This document shows positions 1-8,414 of a DNA stretch of 48,824 bases, piece after piece (within the stretch, counting starts at the first letter, position 1; every line of letters starts with the position of its first letter). The stretch lies in assembly GCA_964461455.1 (NCBI GenBank), contig CAYWUJ010000016.1, positions 1 to 48,824 of the forward strand, given 5' to 3'. A model generated the notes under the pieces. That model was not told the DNA's origin. It saw only the letters and a program-made list of their open reading frames with translations, and did no database searches. Made by a program: the position numbers and the translations under genes. Origin of the DNA: UBA1413 sp964461455 (GTDB lineage Bacteria > Bacteroidota > Bacteroidia > Bacteroidales > Prolixibacteraceae).

Positions 1-735
1 GAGGTTCCCGTGGCCACGCCGGCGCCGGTGCCTGAAGGACTGGACTGGGAGCTTTTCCAGGGGCCTGCACCCCGGAAGCCCTACATGCATGATACCTGGG
101 ATTACAACTGGCACTGGTATGGTTGGGATTACGGCACCGCAGAAACAGGGAACAATGCCACCCATGAGCTGGATATCGCCCGGTGGGCCCTTCAGGTGAA
201 ATACCCCGAACGGGTGGAAACGGAAGCGGCGAAACGCCATTTCATAAACGATGGATGGACCATGTATGACACCATGGAGACCACCATGACCTTCCCGGGG
301 AACAAGGTGATCCAGTGGGATGGCAAGTCCCGCTCGGGATACAAAACTTACGGTACTGACCGGGGAACCATCATATATGGGTCTGAGGGAACGGTCTATA
401 TGGACCGCGACGGCTACCGCCTCTTTGACCGTGCCGGTAAGCTGGTCAGGGAAAGGAAAAGCGGGGGTTCCGAGGCCGGCAATGCCCTGGGGGGCGGCGG
501 CGATATGACCACCCTGCACGTGGTGAACTTCTTCGATGCCATCAGGGGCCGGGCAACGCTGCGGTCGCCCATCAGCGACGGGGCCATCAGCCAGATGCTG
601 ACCCATTACCCCAATATCTCTTCCCGTATCGGACGACCCTTTGAGGTGGATACGGAAACAGGCCGCATTTACGACAGGGAGGCCATGCGTTTGTGGAGCC
701 GGGAGTACGAGCCCGGATGGGAAGCTGTGTTGTAG
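1..735 (+). CDS. Gfo/Idh/MocA family oxidoreductase, C-terminal part (5' truncated by window edge)
   Basis: The reading frame is open from base 1, so the N-terminal Rossmann NAD(P)-binding domain lies outside the window. What remains is the C-terminal alpha/beta domain. The phrase VPEGLDWELFQGPAP, the HELDIARWAL helix and a GGGGDMTTLHVVNFFDAIRG segment are typical of the Gfo/Idh/MocA proteins that are abundant in Bacteroidota. A GTG at base 10 is in frame but would leave no cofactor domain, so it is not the real start. These enzymes oxidise or reduce sugars and cyclitols, or cleave glycosides by an oxidative route; the substrate cannot be read here. A second family member follows 76 nt downstream on the same strand, which suggests a shared carbohydrate role. 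Confidence 0.85.
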   Translation, partial: EVPVATPAPVPEGLDWELFQGPAPRKPYMHDTWDYNWHWYGWDYGTAETGNNATHELDIARWALQVKYPERVETEAAKRHFINDGWTMYDTMETTMTFPGNKVIQWDGKSRSGYKTYGTDRGTIIYGSEGTVYMDRDGYRLFDRAGKLVRERKSGGSEAGNALGGGGDMTTLHVVNFFDAIRGRATLRSPISDGAISQMLTHYPNISSRIGRPFEVDTETGRIYDREAMRLWSREYEPGWEAVL

Positions 736-811
736 TTGTTTTGAGGGAGGCCCGGGCGGGAAGATGACCCCGGGAATCGCCCATAAAATGGATATTTTAA
801 TAAAGGAGTCA

Positions 812-2200
812 ATGATGGAAGAATCACGCAGGTCATTTATCAGGAAGGCCGCCCTGGGAACGGCGGGAGTCGCCCTGGGAAGCAGGGTGCTGGCGGGACC
901 GGCACAGGGTGGTGCCCCGGGGGTTTCGGCCCGGAGTTATAGCAGGATCGCTGGTGCCAACGACCGGGTGCGCGTCGGCGTGGTCGGTTTTTCCGACCGC
1001 TTCCGGCAATCCCTGTTCCCGAGTTTTATGGACCATGCCCAAAAGCAGAATTTTGAGATCGTGGCCCTCTCTGATCTCTGGAACCGCCGCAGGGAGGAGG
1101 GTGTGGCTTTCCTGAAGGATAAGGGAGGATTTGATACCGCCCTTTGCCGTAATAATGAGGAGCTATACGGACGCGGCGATATTGATGCCGTCATCATCAG
1201 CACGGCGGATTTCCAGCATGCCCTTCATCTGGCCGGGGCGGCGCGTGCCGGTAAGGATGCCTATTGTGAGAAGCCTTTTGCCGAAACCATGGACGATGCC
1301 AATGTGGCCCTGAAGGCCGTGCGTCAGGCAGGAGTGGTGGTACAGATAGGATCCCAGCGCCGCAGCGCCCCCAACTACATGGCGGCCAATGACTATATAA
1401 GGTCGGGAAAATTCGGGGAGATCGTTATGGTTGAGATGACGTGGAATGTCAACCAGCCCGGAAGATGGCGGCGTCCCGACCTGTGTGCCTCCATCCGTGA
1501 AAGCGATACCGACTGGGTCCGCTATCAGATGAACCGCCCCAAAACGGCCTGGGACCCCCGGAAATACCTGGAGTATCGTCTTTTCTGGCCTTACTCATCG
1601 GGCATCCCCGGACAGTGGATGAGCCATCAGATTGATACGGTACACTGGTTTACGGGGCTTTCTTATCCGCGGAGCGTGGTGGCCAACGGAGGTATTTACC
1701 AGTGGAAAGACGGGCGCACCAATGCCGATACCCTTACCGCCGTCTTCGATTATGGTCCCGCAGGTGACCTCACCAAAGGATTTCAGGTGGTTTACTCGTC
1801 ACGGTTCAGCAATTCCGCAGGGGGGACCAAAGAGCTCTATTATTCCAACGGGGGAATGCTTAACCTCGATACCAACCGGGTGACCCCCGAAGGGGGACTG
1901 CGTGACAGGGAAGCCCTGGCCATGAAGTTACCGCCCAACATGCTGGCGGAATACGAACTTCCGAAGGTTTACGTGGAAACCGCCGCCAATACCAGCGGTG
2001 ATTCCATGACTTCAGCCCATATGGTCAACTGGATGGATTGCATCAGAACGCGCAAGGAGACCCATGCCCCCGTGGAGGCGGGCTATAACCACTCCATCGC
2101 CTGCATCATGGCCAATGCCGCCTTCCGAACCGGACTTCCCGTGACCTTTGACCCCCGCTCCAAACAGGTAAAAGCAGGTAGAAAGGTCTTCAAATATTAA
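812..2200 (+). CDS. Gfo/Idh/MocA family oxidoreductase with twin-arginine signal
   Basis: A predicted NAD(P)-dependent sugar oxidoreductase or glycoside-processing enzyme exported by the Tat route. The N-terminus carries SRRSFIRK followed by a hydrophobic stretch rich in Ala and Gly, a classical Tat signal; Tat export fits a protein folded around its nucleotide. The Rossmann region (RVRVGVVGFSDR) is followed by the EKPF motif typical of the family (CEKPFAET) and a C-terminal domain with HQIDTVHWFTG. Two adjacent ATGs (812 and 815) are possible; AAAGGAG at 802-808 fits 815 slightly better by spacing. The frame is open further upstream but overlaps the preceding gene and gives no family sequence. 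The stop overlaps the stop of the convergent gene by 4 nt. Confidence 0.88.
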   Translation: MMEESRRSFIRKAALGTAGVALGSRVLAGPAQGGAPGVSARSYSRIAGANDRVRVGVVGFSDRFRQSLFPSFMDHAQKQNFEIVALSDLWNRRREEGVAFLKDKGGFDTALCRNNEELYGRGDIDAVIISTADFQHALHLAGAARAGKDAYCEKPFAETMDDANVALKAVRQAGVVVQIGSQRRSAPNYMAANDYIRSGKFGEIVMVEMTWNVNQPGRWRRPDLCASIRESDTDWVRYQMNRPKTAWDPRKYLEYRLFWPYSSGIPGQWMSHQIDTVHWFTGLSYPRSVVANGGIYQWKDGRTNADTLTAVFDYGPAGDLTKGFQVVYSSRFSNSAGGTKELYYSNGGMLNLDTNRVTPEGGLRDREALAMKLPPNMLAEYELPKVYVETAANTSGDSMTSAHMVNWMDCIRTRKETHAPVEAGYNHSIACIMANAAFRTGLPVTFDPRSKQVKAGRKVFKY

Positions 2201-2919
2201 AAGTATTCGTCTCCGAAAGAGATGATTTTCTTGCTTTTCAGGATGTTGACGATGACCTCCACAATCTGGTCGTCGGAGAGGCTGGCATAGTTGAAAATGA
2301 TGTCGAAATCGCTGTTGTCGTAAGTTCTCCCGATGACCGATTCTGTGAATTTACTCCTTTTTTCGTCTGATTTCAGGATGTACTCCTCTGCTTCGAGGTG
2401 GCTGAGGTTTTTCATCTGGGCGACCCTGTTGATGCGCCATTCGAGGGGGGCCTCCAGCCTGATGCTCAGTTTATTGGGAAGATCGGCCAATAGGGTGGTT
2501 GCCCCCCGCCCCAGGATGATGTACCTTCCCTGGATGGCCAGTTTGACGATGACATCCTTCAGGATGGTCAGGGAGTTCTCGTCGACATCTCCTTCAAACC
2601 TCTCCTTGGTGAAGGCTCTGGCGACCATCTGCAGGCTTTCGAGCATTTCGGGGTTGTTGATATTACGGGCCACCATCTCGTCTTCCACCTCCCTGATGGT
2701 TTGCCTGAAGGTATCTTTGTCGGCCCAAAGCCACTCCTTTTCGGTTTTAGTATCGGACATGTAGCTGTACCCGGTCAGTATTTTGGACAGCTTAATGGCG
2801 ATTCGCCGGGCCGAACAACCGGTCTGCCGGGAAATGGTCACCACAGGTCCTGCAAAGTCGCCTGTTTCCAGGTTACCCGATTTGACATACTTCAGATAAT
2901 TCCTCAAAAACTCCTTCAT
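2197..2919 (-). CDS. Cytidylate kinase-like family protein
   Basis: A 240-residue P-loop NTPase-fold protein of the cytidylate-kinase-like (Cytidylate_kin2) group. It has the family's N-terminal VVTISRQTGCSARRIA in place of a normal GxxGxGKS/T Walker A. The mid-protein IILGRGATTLLAD and the RLEAPLEWRINRV segments match the nucleoside monophosphate kinase core, and DEKRSKF followed by DFDIIFN matches its C-terminal half. The family is mostly uncharacterised: CMP kinase activity is possible but should not be assumed, since the loop lacks the usual Lys-Ser/Thr pair. The ATG start is clear. It ends tail to tail, overlapping the Gfo/Idh gene by 4 nt. The next gene on this strand starts 167 nt away and need not be co-transcribed. 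Confidence 0.8.
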   Translation of the reverse strand: MKEFLRNYLKYVKSGNLETGDFAGPVVTISRQTGCSARRIAIKLSKILTGYSYMSDTKTEKEWLWADKDTFRQTIREVEDEMVARNINNPEMLESLQMVARAFTKERFEGDVDENSLTILKDVIVKLAIQGRYIILGRGATTLLADLPNKLSIRLEAPLEWRINRVAQMKNLSHLEAEEYILKSDEKRSKFTESVIGRTYDNSDFDIIFNYASLSDDQIVEVIVNILKSKKIISFGDEYF

Positions 2920-3086
2920 GGGTGTATCCGTTTATGATTTCGTTCAGGAAACGAATTTACGGCCAAAATGCCAGATTCCCGCCCTGAAGGAAGGAATTGT
3001 ACAACATTCCGGAAATGTTATAAAACAATCTTTTCCAGCATACCGGTGCCTGGGGAACTCCTTCTTTCAGGGGCTCAGCCTGCTTT

Positions 3087-3860
3087 TTAACTGCTCAGTT
3101 TGGCGTATAGTTCCCTGAGTTTCCTGTCGTAGATGGTTTCGATCTCTTTTTCGAATTCACCGATGGGTTTGACAGGGATGAGGTCCATGACTTCCGCGGC
3201 CTCCATTCCTGAACTGAAGAGGGTCTCGAGGGATCCGTACATGCACTGCAGAACCGCCTCTTTCGATTCGTTATGCTCCAGTCCGAACTCCTTCCCCAGG
3301 TCCACCAGTTTTTTCCACTGAAACCAGAAATAGGTGGGGGCCATGGCTGATATGACCGCATAGGCTTCCAGTTTTTTCTCTTCCACTTCGAGGGTGGTTC
3401 CCAGGAAATCGAGCATCTGGAATACCGTTTCCTTCACGTCGGAGGGAAAATCGGGGGCGAACCAGATGGGGTTGAAGCCCTCGTTGATCACCGACGGAGC
3501 AATGGGGATGAGCCTGAGCAGCCTGGTCACCTGGGGAAGCCTCGAGGTGATCATGCTGCTGGTGATCTTAGGGGCCAGGGAGGCAAATACCGTTTTTGAG
3601 GTCACTACCGGGGCGATTTTCTCAAGGGTCTCCATGATCGCCGGCGGATGAAGGGCCAGGATGACCACCTGCTGTGCCGCCACCTCTTCCAGTGACCCGA
3701 TGCGGATGTCGGTAAACTTCTGCTTCAGCAACCGGGTGACTTCAGGATCTTTATCATATACCGAGGCCTGCAAAAGATTGATCTTCTTGTTGGCAAAGGC
3801 CTGCAGTAAAATGCGGGTGACTCTTCCTCCCCCAATGAATCCGATGGATGGCGTTTTCAT
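3087..3860 (-). CDS. Pyrroline-5-carboxylate reductase-like NAD(P)-binding protein (atypical)
   Basis: A 257-residue protein with the ProC-like layout: an N-terminal Rossmann domain (SIGFIGGGRVTR, residues about 5-16), then VVILALHPPAI where true P5C reductases have a VILAVKP-like strand, then an all-helical dimerisation domain. The C-terminal landmarks of true P5C reductase are altered. The GSGPAY loop reads AMAPTYFW and the SPGGTT loop reads VKPIGEFE. A conventional proline-synthesis role is therefore doubtful; the fold assignment is firm, the substrate unknown. It starts at ATG, 24 nt downstream of the stop of the TlpA gene on the same strand, so it may share that transcript. Confidence 0.75.
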   Translation of the reverse strand: MKTPSIGFIGGGRVTRILLQAFANKKINLLQASVYDKDPEVTRLLKQKFTDIRIGSLEEVAAQQVVILALHPPAIMETLEKIAPVVTSKTVFASLAPKITSSMITSRLPQVTRLLRLIPIAPSVINEGFNPIWFAPDFPSDVKETVFQMLDFLGTTLEVEEKKLEAYAVISAMAPTYFWFQWKKLVDLGKEFGLEHNESKEAVLQCMYGSLETLFSSGMEAAEVMDLIPVKPIGEFEKEIETIYDRKLRELYAKLSS

Positions 3861-3884
3861 AATATAGTTTTTGGTTTTGTTGCT

Positions 3885-4391
3885 CTATCTCAATGCTCCT
3901 TCAATGGCATCTTTCAGACTGGCAAACTCCTCCTTATTGAAGCCAACGGAAGAGTACACTATTTTCCCTTGTTTGTCGATCAGGAAGTTCCGCGGGATAT
4001 TCTGCGCAGCAAAGAGTGAAAAGATCTTTCTTCCGGGATCGGGAAGAAGGGGCATTTTAAAATTCTGTTCTTTTCTGAATTTCTCTACCGTGGGCCAGTC
4101 ATGCTCCCTGCCAAAGGCAAGGAGCACCAGGTCGCTGCTGGCAGAATAGCGGCCAAATATCTCACTGTCGATAAGGGGGAGCTCCTGCCGGCAGGGGCCG
4201 CACCAGGTGGCAAAGAAGGTGATCAGCACCACCTTGCCCCGGTAACCGGTGATGGATACGCTCTTCCCGGGAGATGTCTCAAAGGTAAATTCCGGAGCCA
4301 TGCTGCCCTTTTTGAGCAGGGTGGCCTCATCCTGTCCGGCCACTCCCACGGACCAGATAAGAAGGAATAATAAAATCGCACTTTTTTTCAC
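3885..4391 (-). CDS. TlpA-family thioredoxin-like protein, exported
   Basis: A periplasmic or membrane-tethered thiol-disulfide oxidoreductase of the TlpA/ResA/AhpC-TSA type. After a signal-like N-terminus (KKSAILLFLLIWSVGVAG) the mature part has the family opening APEFTFETSPGKSVSI, the active-site strand VVLITFFATWCGPCRQEL with a CGPC redox pair, and the cis-Pro region IPRNFLIDKQGKI. Its likely role is reduction of disulfides, for example in cytochrome c maturation or redox homeostasis. The frame is open to a TTG at 4412, but the GTG at 4391 gives a signal peptide beginning at KKSAILL and is preferred. A short hairpin lies between it and purC upstream. Good family call, unknown partner. Confidence 0.85.
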   Translation of the reverse strand: MKKSAILLFLLIWSVGVAGQDEATLLKKGSMAPEFTFETSPGKSVSITGYRGKVVLITFFATWCGPCRQELPLIDSEIFGRYSASSDLVLLAFGREHDWPTVEKFRKEQNFKMPLLPDPGRKIFSLFAAQNIPRNFLIDKQGKIVYSSVGFNKEEFASLKDAIEGALR

Positions 4392-4405
4392 TGACTGATG
4401 CTTTG

Positions 4406-4420
4406 GCCACAAAATGTGGC
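4406..4420 (-). other. Short hairpin between purC and the TlpA gene
   Basis: GCCACA at 4406-4411 and TGTGGC at 4415-4420 form a 6-bp perfect stem with a 3-nt loop, seven bases after the purC stop codon. There is no T-run after it, so it is probably not a full terminator. It could lower read-through, or it could block the TTG start option of the TlpA gene. Function is inference. Confidence 0.35.
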
Positions 4421-4426
4421 GGTCTT

Positions 4427-5377
4427 TTATGCGTTGGTTTCCAGAAACCGCAGGACGTTGCTTTCAATCCTGGCGGACATCTCCGATATGTCGGAACGTA
4501 CAAAGGAGTGACCCGTGATGCTTTCGTACAATTCGATGTAGCGCTCCGAAACAGAGGTGACAAATTCGTCTGACATGAAGGGGATCTTTTCTCCCTCGCG
4601 CCCCTGAAATCCGTTTTCAATCAGCCATTGCCTGACGAATTCCTTGGAGAGCTGTTTCTGCGGCTCCCCGTTGCGGAGTCTTTCGCTGTATCCTTCGGCA
4701 TAAAAATAGCGGGAGGAATCGGGGGTGTGGATTTCGTCGATGAGGTATATTGTCCCGTCCTTTTTCCCGAATTCATATTTGGTATCTACCAGAATAAGTC
4801 CTTTGGAAGCTGCCATTTCGGTGCCCCTGCTGAACAGCCTGCGGGTGTATTCCTCGAGTTGCGCATACTCCTTTTCCGTGACCAGCCCTGTGGCTATGAT
4901 CTCTTCCCTGGAGATGTCTTCATCGTGCCCTTCGGCGGCCTTGGTGGTGGGGGTGATGATGGGTTCCGGGAATTTCTGGTTTTCTACCATTCCTTCCGGA
5001 AGGGGAATGCCGCAGAGTTCCCTGTGCCCGGATTTGTATTGTCTCCAGGCATGCCCGGTCAGATATCCGCGGATGACCATTTCGACCTTATAGGGTTCAC
5101 AGAGGACCCCGATGGTGACGTTGGGGTCGGGGGAGGCACCCTTCCAGTTGGGGACGATGTCGGAGGTGGCATCCAGAAATGCCGACGCAATCTGGTTGAG
5201 CACCTGTCCCTTAAAGGGTATGCCCCTGGGAAGCACGACATCGAAGGCCGAAATGCGGTCGGTGGCGATCATCACCAGCAATTCGTCTCCAATGGTGTAT
5301 ACGTCCCGCACCTTCCCGTGATATATGCTCTTTTGTCCCGGGAACTGAAAATCTGTCTTTGTCAGGGCGCTATCCAT
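4427..5377 (-). CDS. purC: Phosphoribosylaminoimidazole-succinocarboxamide synthase (SAICAR synthetase)
   Basis: Catalyses the ATP-dependent joining of CAIR and aspartate in purine nucleotide synthesis, in the cytosol. The N-terminus has KSIYHGKVRDVYTIGDELLVMIATDRISAFD in pieces that match the family signature, followed by the ATP site and the LVDTKYEFG and IDEIHTPDSSRY blocks (around residues 195-225) that hold the metal-binding acidic residues. At 316 residues it is the long form common in Bacteroidota and eukaryotes rather than the roughly 237-residue E. coli type. The ATG start at 5377 is unambiguous. It lies downstream of phoH on the same strand, 35 nt apart, and probably shares its transcript. 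Confidence 0.97.
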   Translation of the reverse strand: MDSALTKTDFQFPGQKSIYHGKVRDVYTIGDELLVMIATDRISAFDVVLPRGIPFKGQVLNQIASAFLDATSDIVPNWKGASPDPNVTIGVLCEPYKVEMVIRGYLTGHAWRQYKSGHRELCGIPLPEGMVENQKFPEPIITPTTKAAEGHDEDISREEIIATGLVTEKEYAQLEEYTRRLFSRGTEMAASKGLILVDTKYEFGKKDGTIYLIDEIHTPDSSRYFYAEGYSERLRNGEPQKQLSKEFVRQWLIENGFQGREGEKIPFMSDEFVTSVSERYIELYESITGHSFVRSDISEMSARIESNVLRFLETNA

Positions 5378-5412
5378 ATATTATTCTTTTTTAAGTGATT
5401 CAAAAATAGTAT

Positions 5413-6504
5413 TTATCCCTGAATATCCTTCGTTTCTGAGGTTTCTTCCCCATTTTTCGTTTGCGGGGCGGCTTTATGGGGAATCCCCCTCTTTTTCTTC
5501 TCTTCCGACCAGTTGTCGTAGGCTTCGACGATATCGCGGACCAGTTTATGCCTGAGAATATCCTTTTTGTCGAACATGACCACGCTGATGCCTTCGATGT
5601 TTTTGAGAATTTTCATAGCCTGCACCAATCCCGACTGGTTTTTGTCGGCCAGGTCGATTTGGGTGATATCGCCGGTGACCACAAATTTGGTATTGAGGCC
5701 CATCCGGGTGAGGAACATCTTGAGCTGGTTGATGGTGGTATTCTGGGCTTCGTCGAGGATGACAAAGGCGTTATTGAGGGTGCGGCCTCTCATGAACGCC
5801 AGGGGGGCAATCTGGATGGTCCCGTCTCTCATGAATTCCTCGAGTTTTTTGGCGGGGATCATATCCATGAGGGCGTCATAGAGGGGTTGCAGGTAAGGGT
5901 CTATCTTTTCCTTAAGGTCGCCGGGCAGGAACCCCAGTCTTTCTCCCGCTTCCACGGCGGGACGGCTCAGGATGATCCTTTTTATTTCCCTGTTTTTCAG
6001 GGCTCTGACTGCCAGGGCGATGGCGGTATAAGTCTTGCCGGTACCCGCGGGACCGATGGCGAAGACCAGGTCATTATCGCGGGTTTGATCGACCAGGACC
6101 CGCTGATTCGGCGTTCTGGCACGCACGGGCTTCCCCGAGATACTATAGGCCAGAATGTCGGGTTCCTCGCCCTGAGATCCATTCACGCCGTCATGCTCAT
6201 TGAGCATGATTTGTCCGATGGTCTCCCCGGTGAGAATGTTGAACTGGTAGTAGTGATCGAGCAGAAAGGTGAGCTTCTTCTCAAAGGTGTCGAGTTCCTT
6301 GTCTTCACCCTGCAGGTAAAGGGAATTTCCCCTGGCGGTGATCCTGATCTTGGGGAAATAGGTTTTGATCAGGTTGATCTTGGCATTGTTGATCCCGTAA
6401 AACTCCAGCGGATCAATGCCTTCCAGAATGATTTGCTTTTCCAAATGGTCACAGTTTTCTGCCTCAAAATTAACAAAAAAAGATGAAGGTTGATTCTCGG
6501 GCAT
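5413..6504 (-). CDS. phoH: PhoH family ATPase
   Basis: A cytosolic P-loop ATPase of the PhoH/PhoL type, linked to RNA processing and often found near the ybeY ribosome-maturation genes. The N-terminal KH-like region (residues about 20-100) is followed by VFAIGPAGTGKTYTAIALA, a textbook Walker A around residue 155, then SRPAVEAGERLGFLPGDLKEK and FVILDEAQNTT (Walker B) and TGDITQIDL (sensor). The C-terminus is a charged, lysine-rich tail. The ATG at 6504 is the start, with the divergent ROK gene beginning 139 nt away. It leads a leftward group phoH-purC-tlpA. Confidence 0.93.
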   Translation of the reverse strand: MPENQPSSFFVNFEAENCDHLEKQIILEGIDPLEFYGINNAKINLIKTYFPKIRITARGNSLYLQGEDKELDTFEKKLTFLLDHYYQFNILTGETIGQIMLNEHDGVNGSQGEEPDILAYSISGKPVRARTPNQRVLVDQTRDNDLVFAIGPAGTGKTYTAIALAVRALKNREIKRIILSRPAVEAGERLGFLPGDLKEKIDPYLQPLYDALMDMIPAKKLEEFMRDGTIQIAPLAFMRGRTLNNAFVILDEAQNTTINQLKMFLTRMGLNTKFVVTGDITQIDLADKNQSGLVQAMKILKNIEGISVVMFDKKDILRHKLVRDIVEAYDNWSEEKKKRGIPHKAAPQTKNGEETSETKDIQG

Positions 6505-6643
6505 GATTCTGTGACGGGGCAGCGAAAAATGAGGGAGTTACCAGAAAAAAGGATGGGGCAGGGAGGATTTCGGATCTAAATTGGTACTTTCGTTGCTTTC
6601 GTGGGAAACCCCGGAAAGGAGATTTCCGCAGAATTGTGAGGAT

Positions 6644-7609
6644 ATGGCAGTTATTGCATTGGACATTGGAGGCACCAAGATTTCGGGAGCCTTGCTCGAT
6701 GACCGTGGGGAAGTCGTGGTACGTCTGAAGCGGCTTCTTGAAGGGCGGAGCCATGAGGCTGCCGGGGAACTGGTGGTCGCGGTAGCCTCTGAACTGGCTG
6801 GTAAAGCCGCGGAGGATGCCTCCGGGGACCTCCTGATGGGGGTTTGTGTTCCCGGAATCGCCTGGTCGGAGAAAGGAACCGTGTGGGCTCCCAACATTGA
6901 CGGATGGGATAACTTCCCCCTCAGGGATCTCCTGGTGCAGGCATTTCCGGAGAGGAAGTGTGCAGTATTCATTGCCAGTGACCGTACCTGTCACATGCTG
7001 GGAGAGGTGTGGAAGGGAAATGCCCGGGGATGTTCCGATGTGGTTTACATGGCCATTGGTACCGGAATTGGGGTGGGTATCCTCAGCGGGGGGCAGATCC
7101 TCCACGGCAGTGGTGACATTGCGGGAGCTGCGGGCTGGATGGCCGTGGAGTCTTCCTGGAAGGCGGGTTACCGCCGGTGCGGATGCCTGGAGTATTATGC
7201 CTCGGGATCGGGCATGGCTGCCCGTGCCGGGGATATGCTGCGTGACCACCCCGCCGTGGAAAGCCGCCTGCGCACCATCCCCGCCGGTGCCATCACGGCC
7301 GGAGATCTCTTCAATGCCCTGGAAACGGAGGATCCCGTGGCCACGGCAGTGGTTGCCGGAGCTGTCAAATACTGGGGCATGGCTGCCGCTAACCTGGTAA
7401 GCCTCCTCAATCCTCAGAAAATCATATGGGGCGGGGGAATATTCGGCCCCGCCATACCACTGCTGGACCGGATCCGCAAAGAAGCCTCCCGGTGGGCCCA
7501 GCCTCTGGCATTTGAAGACGTCACCTTTGAACCCTCCGCCATACAGGAGGATGCCGGACTGGCAGGGGCAGGTTTTCTGGCCTTGCAGGGCCGGGAAACC
7601 CATAAATAG
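6644..7609 (+). CDS. ROK family protein, lacking zinc motif and sugar-binding Glu/His
   Basis: A 321-residue ROK (repressor/ORF/kinase) protein with no DNA-binding N-terminus, so a kinase-type member. It opens with the phosphate-binding AVIALDIGGTKISG and keeps GTGIGVGILSGG (residues 139-150). Three landmarks are changed. The catalytic NDxN loop reads SDRT, keeping Asp113. The substrate/zinc segment GEIGH reads GAAGW, so both Glu and His are replaced (Ala162, Trp165). The CxCGxxGCxE zinc knuckle is reduced to RRCGCLE. It may be a kinase with an unusual substrate or a non-catalytic relative. The ATG at 6644 gives the standard N-terminus. A SIS isomerase follows 42 nt later. Confidence 0.85.
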   Translation: MAVIALDIGGTKISGALLDDRGEVVVRLKRLLEGRSHEAAGELVVAVASELAGKAAEDASGDLLMGVCVPGIAWSEKGTVWAPNIDGWDNFPLRDLLVQAFPERKCAVFIASDRTCHMLGEVWKGNARGCSDVVYMAIGTGIGVGILSGGQILHGSGDIAGAAGWMAVESSWKAGYRRCGCLEYYASGSGMAARAGDMLRDHPAVESRLRTIPAGAITAGDLFNALETEDPVATAVVAGAVKYWGMAAANLVSLLNPQKIIWGGGIFGPAIPLLDRIRKEASRWAQPLAFEDVTFEPSAIQEDAGLAGAGFLALQGRETHK

Positions 7610-7651
7610 ACCCGGAAATATGTTATTTATTAATCATAAAATTCAAAGAGT

Positions 7652-8413
7652 ATGTTAGCATTGGAATGGCTGGGCAACGCCAGGAGTGTCATGGAAAAGA
7701 TTGAGAATACCCAGATGGAGAATATCAGGGAGGCGGCGCTGATCATGGCCGACACCATTGAGGCAGGCCGGTGGGTTCATACCTTTGGCTGCGGGCATGC
7801 CACCATCCCCGTCGAGGAGATGTATCCCCGCATCGGGGGATTTGTGGGTTTTCACCCCATGGTGGAACTCCCCCTCACCTTTTTTACCCGGATCACCGGG
7901 GAAATGGGTGTTCACCAGTTTCTTTTCCTGGAACGTGCCGAAGGGTATGGCGTGGAAATCATGAAAGGTTACGATTTTGACGCCCGGGATACCATGTGGA
8001 TCTTTTCCCATACCGGTATCAACAACGTCAATATCGACGTGGCCCTGGAAGCTAAAAAGCGCGGCATGAAGCTGATCGTGTGTGGTTCTGCTGCCGAATC
8101 CCTGGGCAAGCAGACCCGTCACTCCTGCGGCAAGACCATTTTTGAACTGGGGGATGTCGTGGTGGACTCCTGTGTCCCCCTGGTCGATGCTTCGGTGCCC
8201 CTGAAAAACCATTTTGACAAGGTAGGTCCTGTCTCTACCATGGGATTCGTCACCCTGGTGTGGATGATGGTGACCACGGTGGCCGAAATCCTGGCCGACA
8301 GGGGCGTTCACCTCTATATCCACCCGTCGCATAATGTGCCGGGGGATACCACGGCCCGCCAGCGTCTCGACGATGCCCTGGCCGAATATAAATCCCGGGT
8401 AAAGGTTCTGTAG
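7652..8413 (+). CDS. SIS domain sugar isomerase-like protein (UPF0309 type)
   Basis: A 253-residue protein with one SIS (sugar isomerase) fold. The first SIS block is VHTFGCGHATIPVEEMYPRIGG, the second is TMWIFSHTGINNVNIDVALEAKKRG (residues about 112-136), and there is a conserved C-terminal GVHLYIHPSHNVPG. Members bind phosphosugars and either isomerise them or act as sensors; the UPF0309 branch has no settled reaction. It sits directly behind the ROK protein, which suggests a shared amino-sugar or phosphosugar route. Start ATG at 7652; its stop is one base before the mazG start, so the two are translationally linked. Confidence 0.85.
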   Translation: MLALEWLGNARSVMEKIENTQMENIREAALIMADTIEAGRWVHTFGCGHATIPVEEMYPRIGGFVGFHPMVELPLTFFTRITGEMGVHQFLFLERAEGYGVEIMKGYDFDARDTMWIFSHTGINNVNIDVALEAKKRGMKLIVCGSAAESLGKQTRHSCGKTIFELGDVVVDSCVPLVDASVPLKNHFDKVGPVSTMGFVTLVWMMVTTVAEILADRGVHLYIHPSHNVPGDTTARQRLDDALAEYKSRVKVL

Positions 8414-8414
8414 G

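Noticed and set aside
6470..7603. Long minus-strand frame opposite the ROK gene
   Set aside because: Low-complexity translation rich in Gly, Pro, His and Arg, the shadow of a G+C-rich coding strand; the ROK frame has clear motifs.
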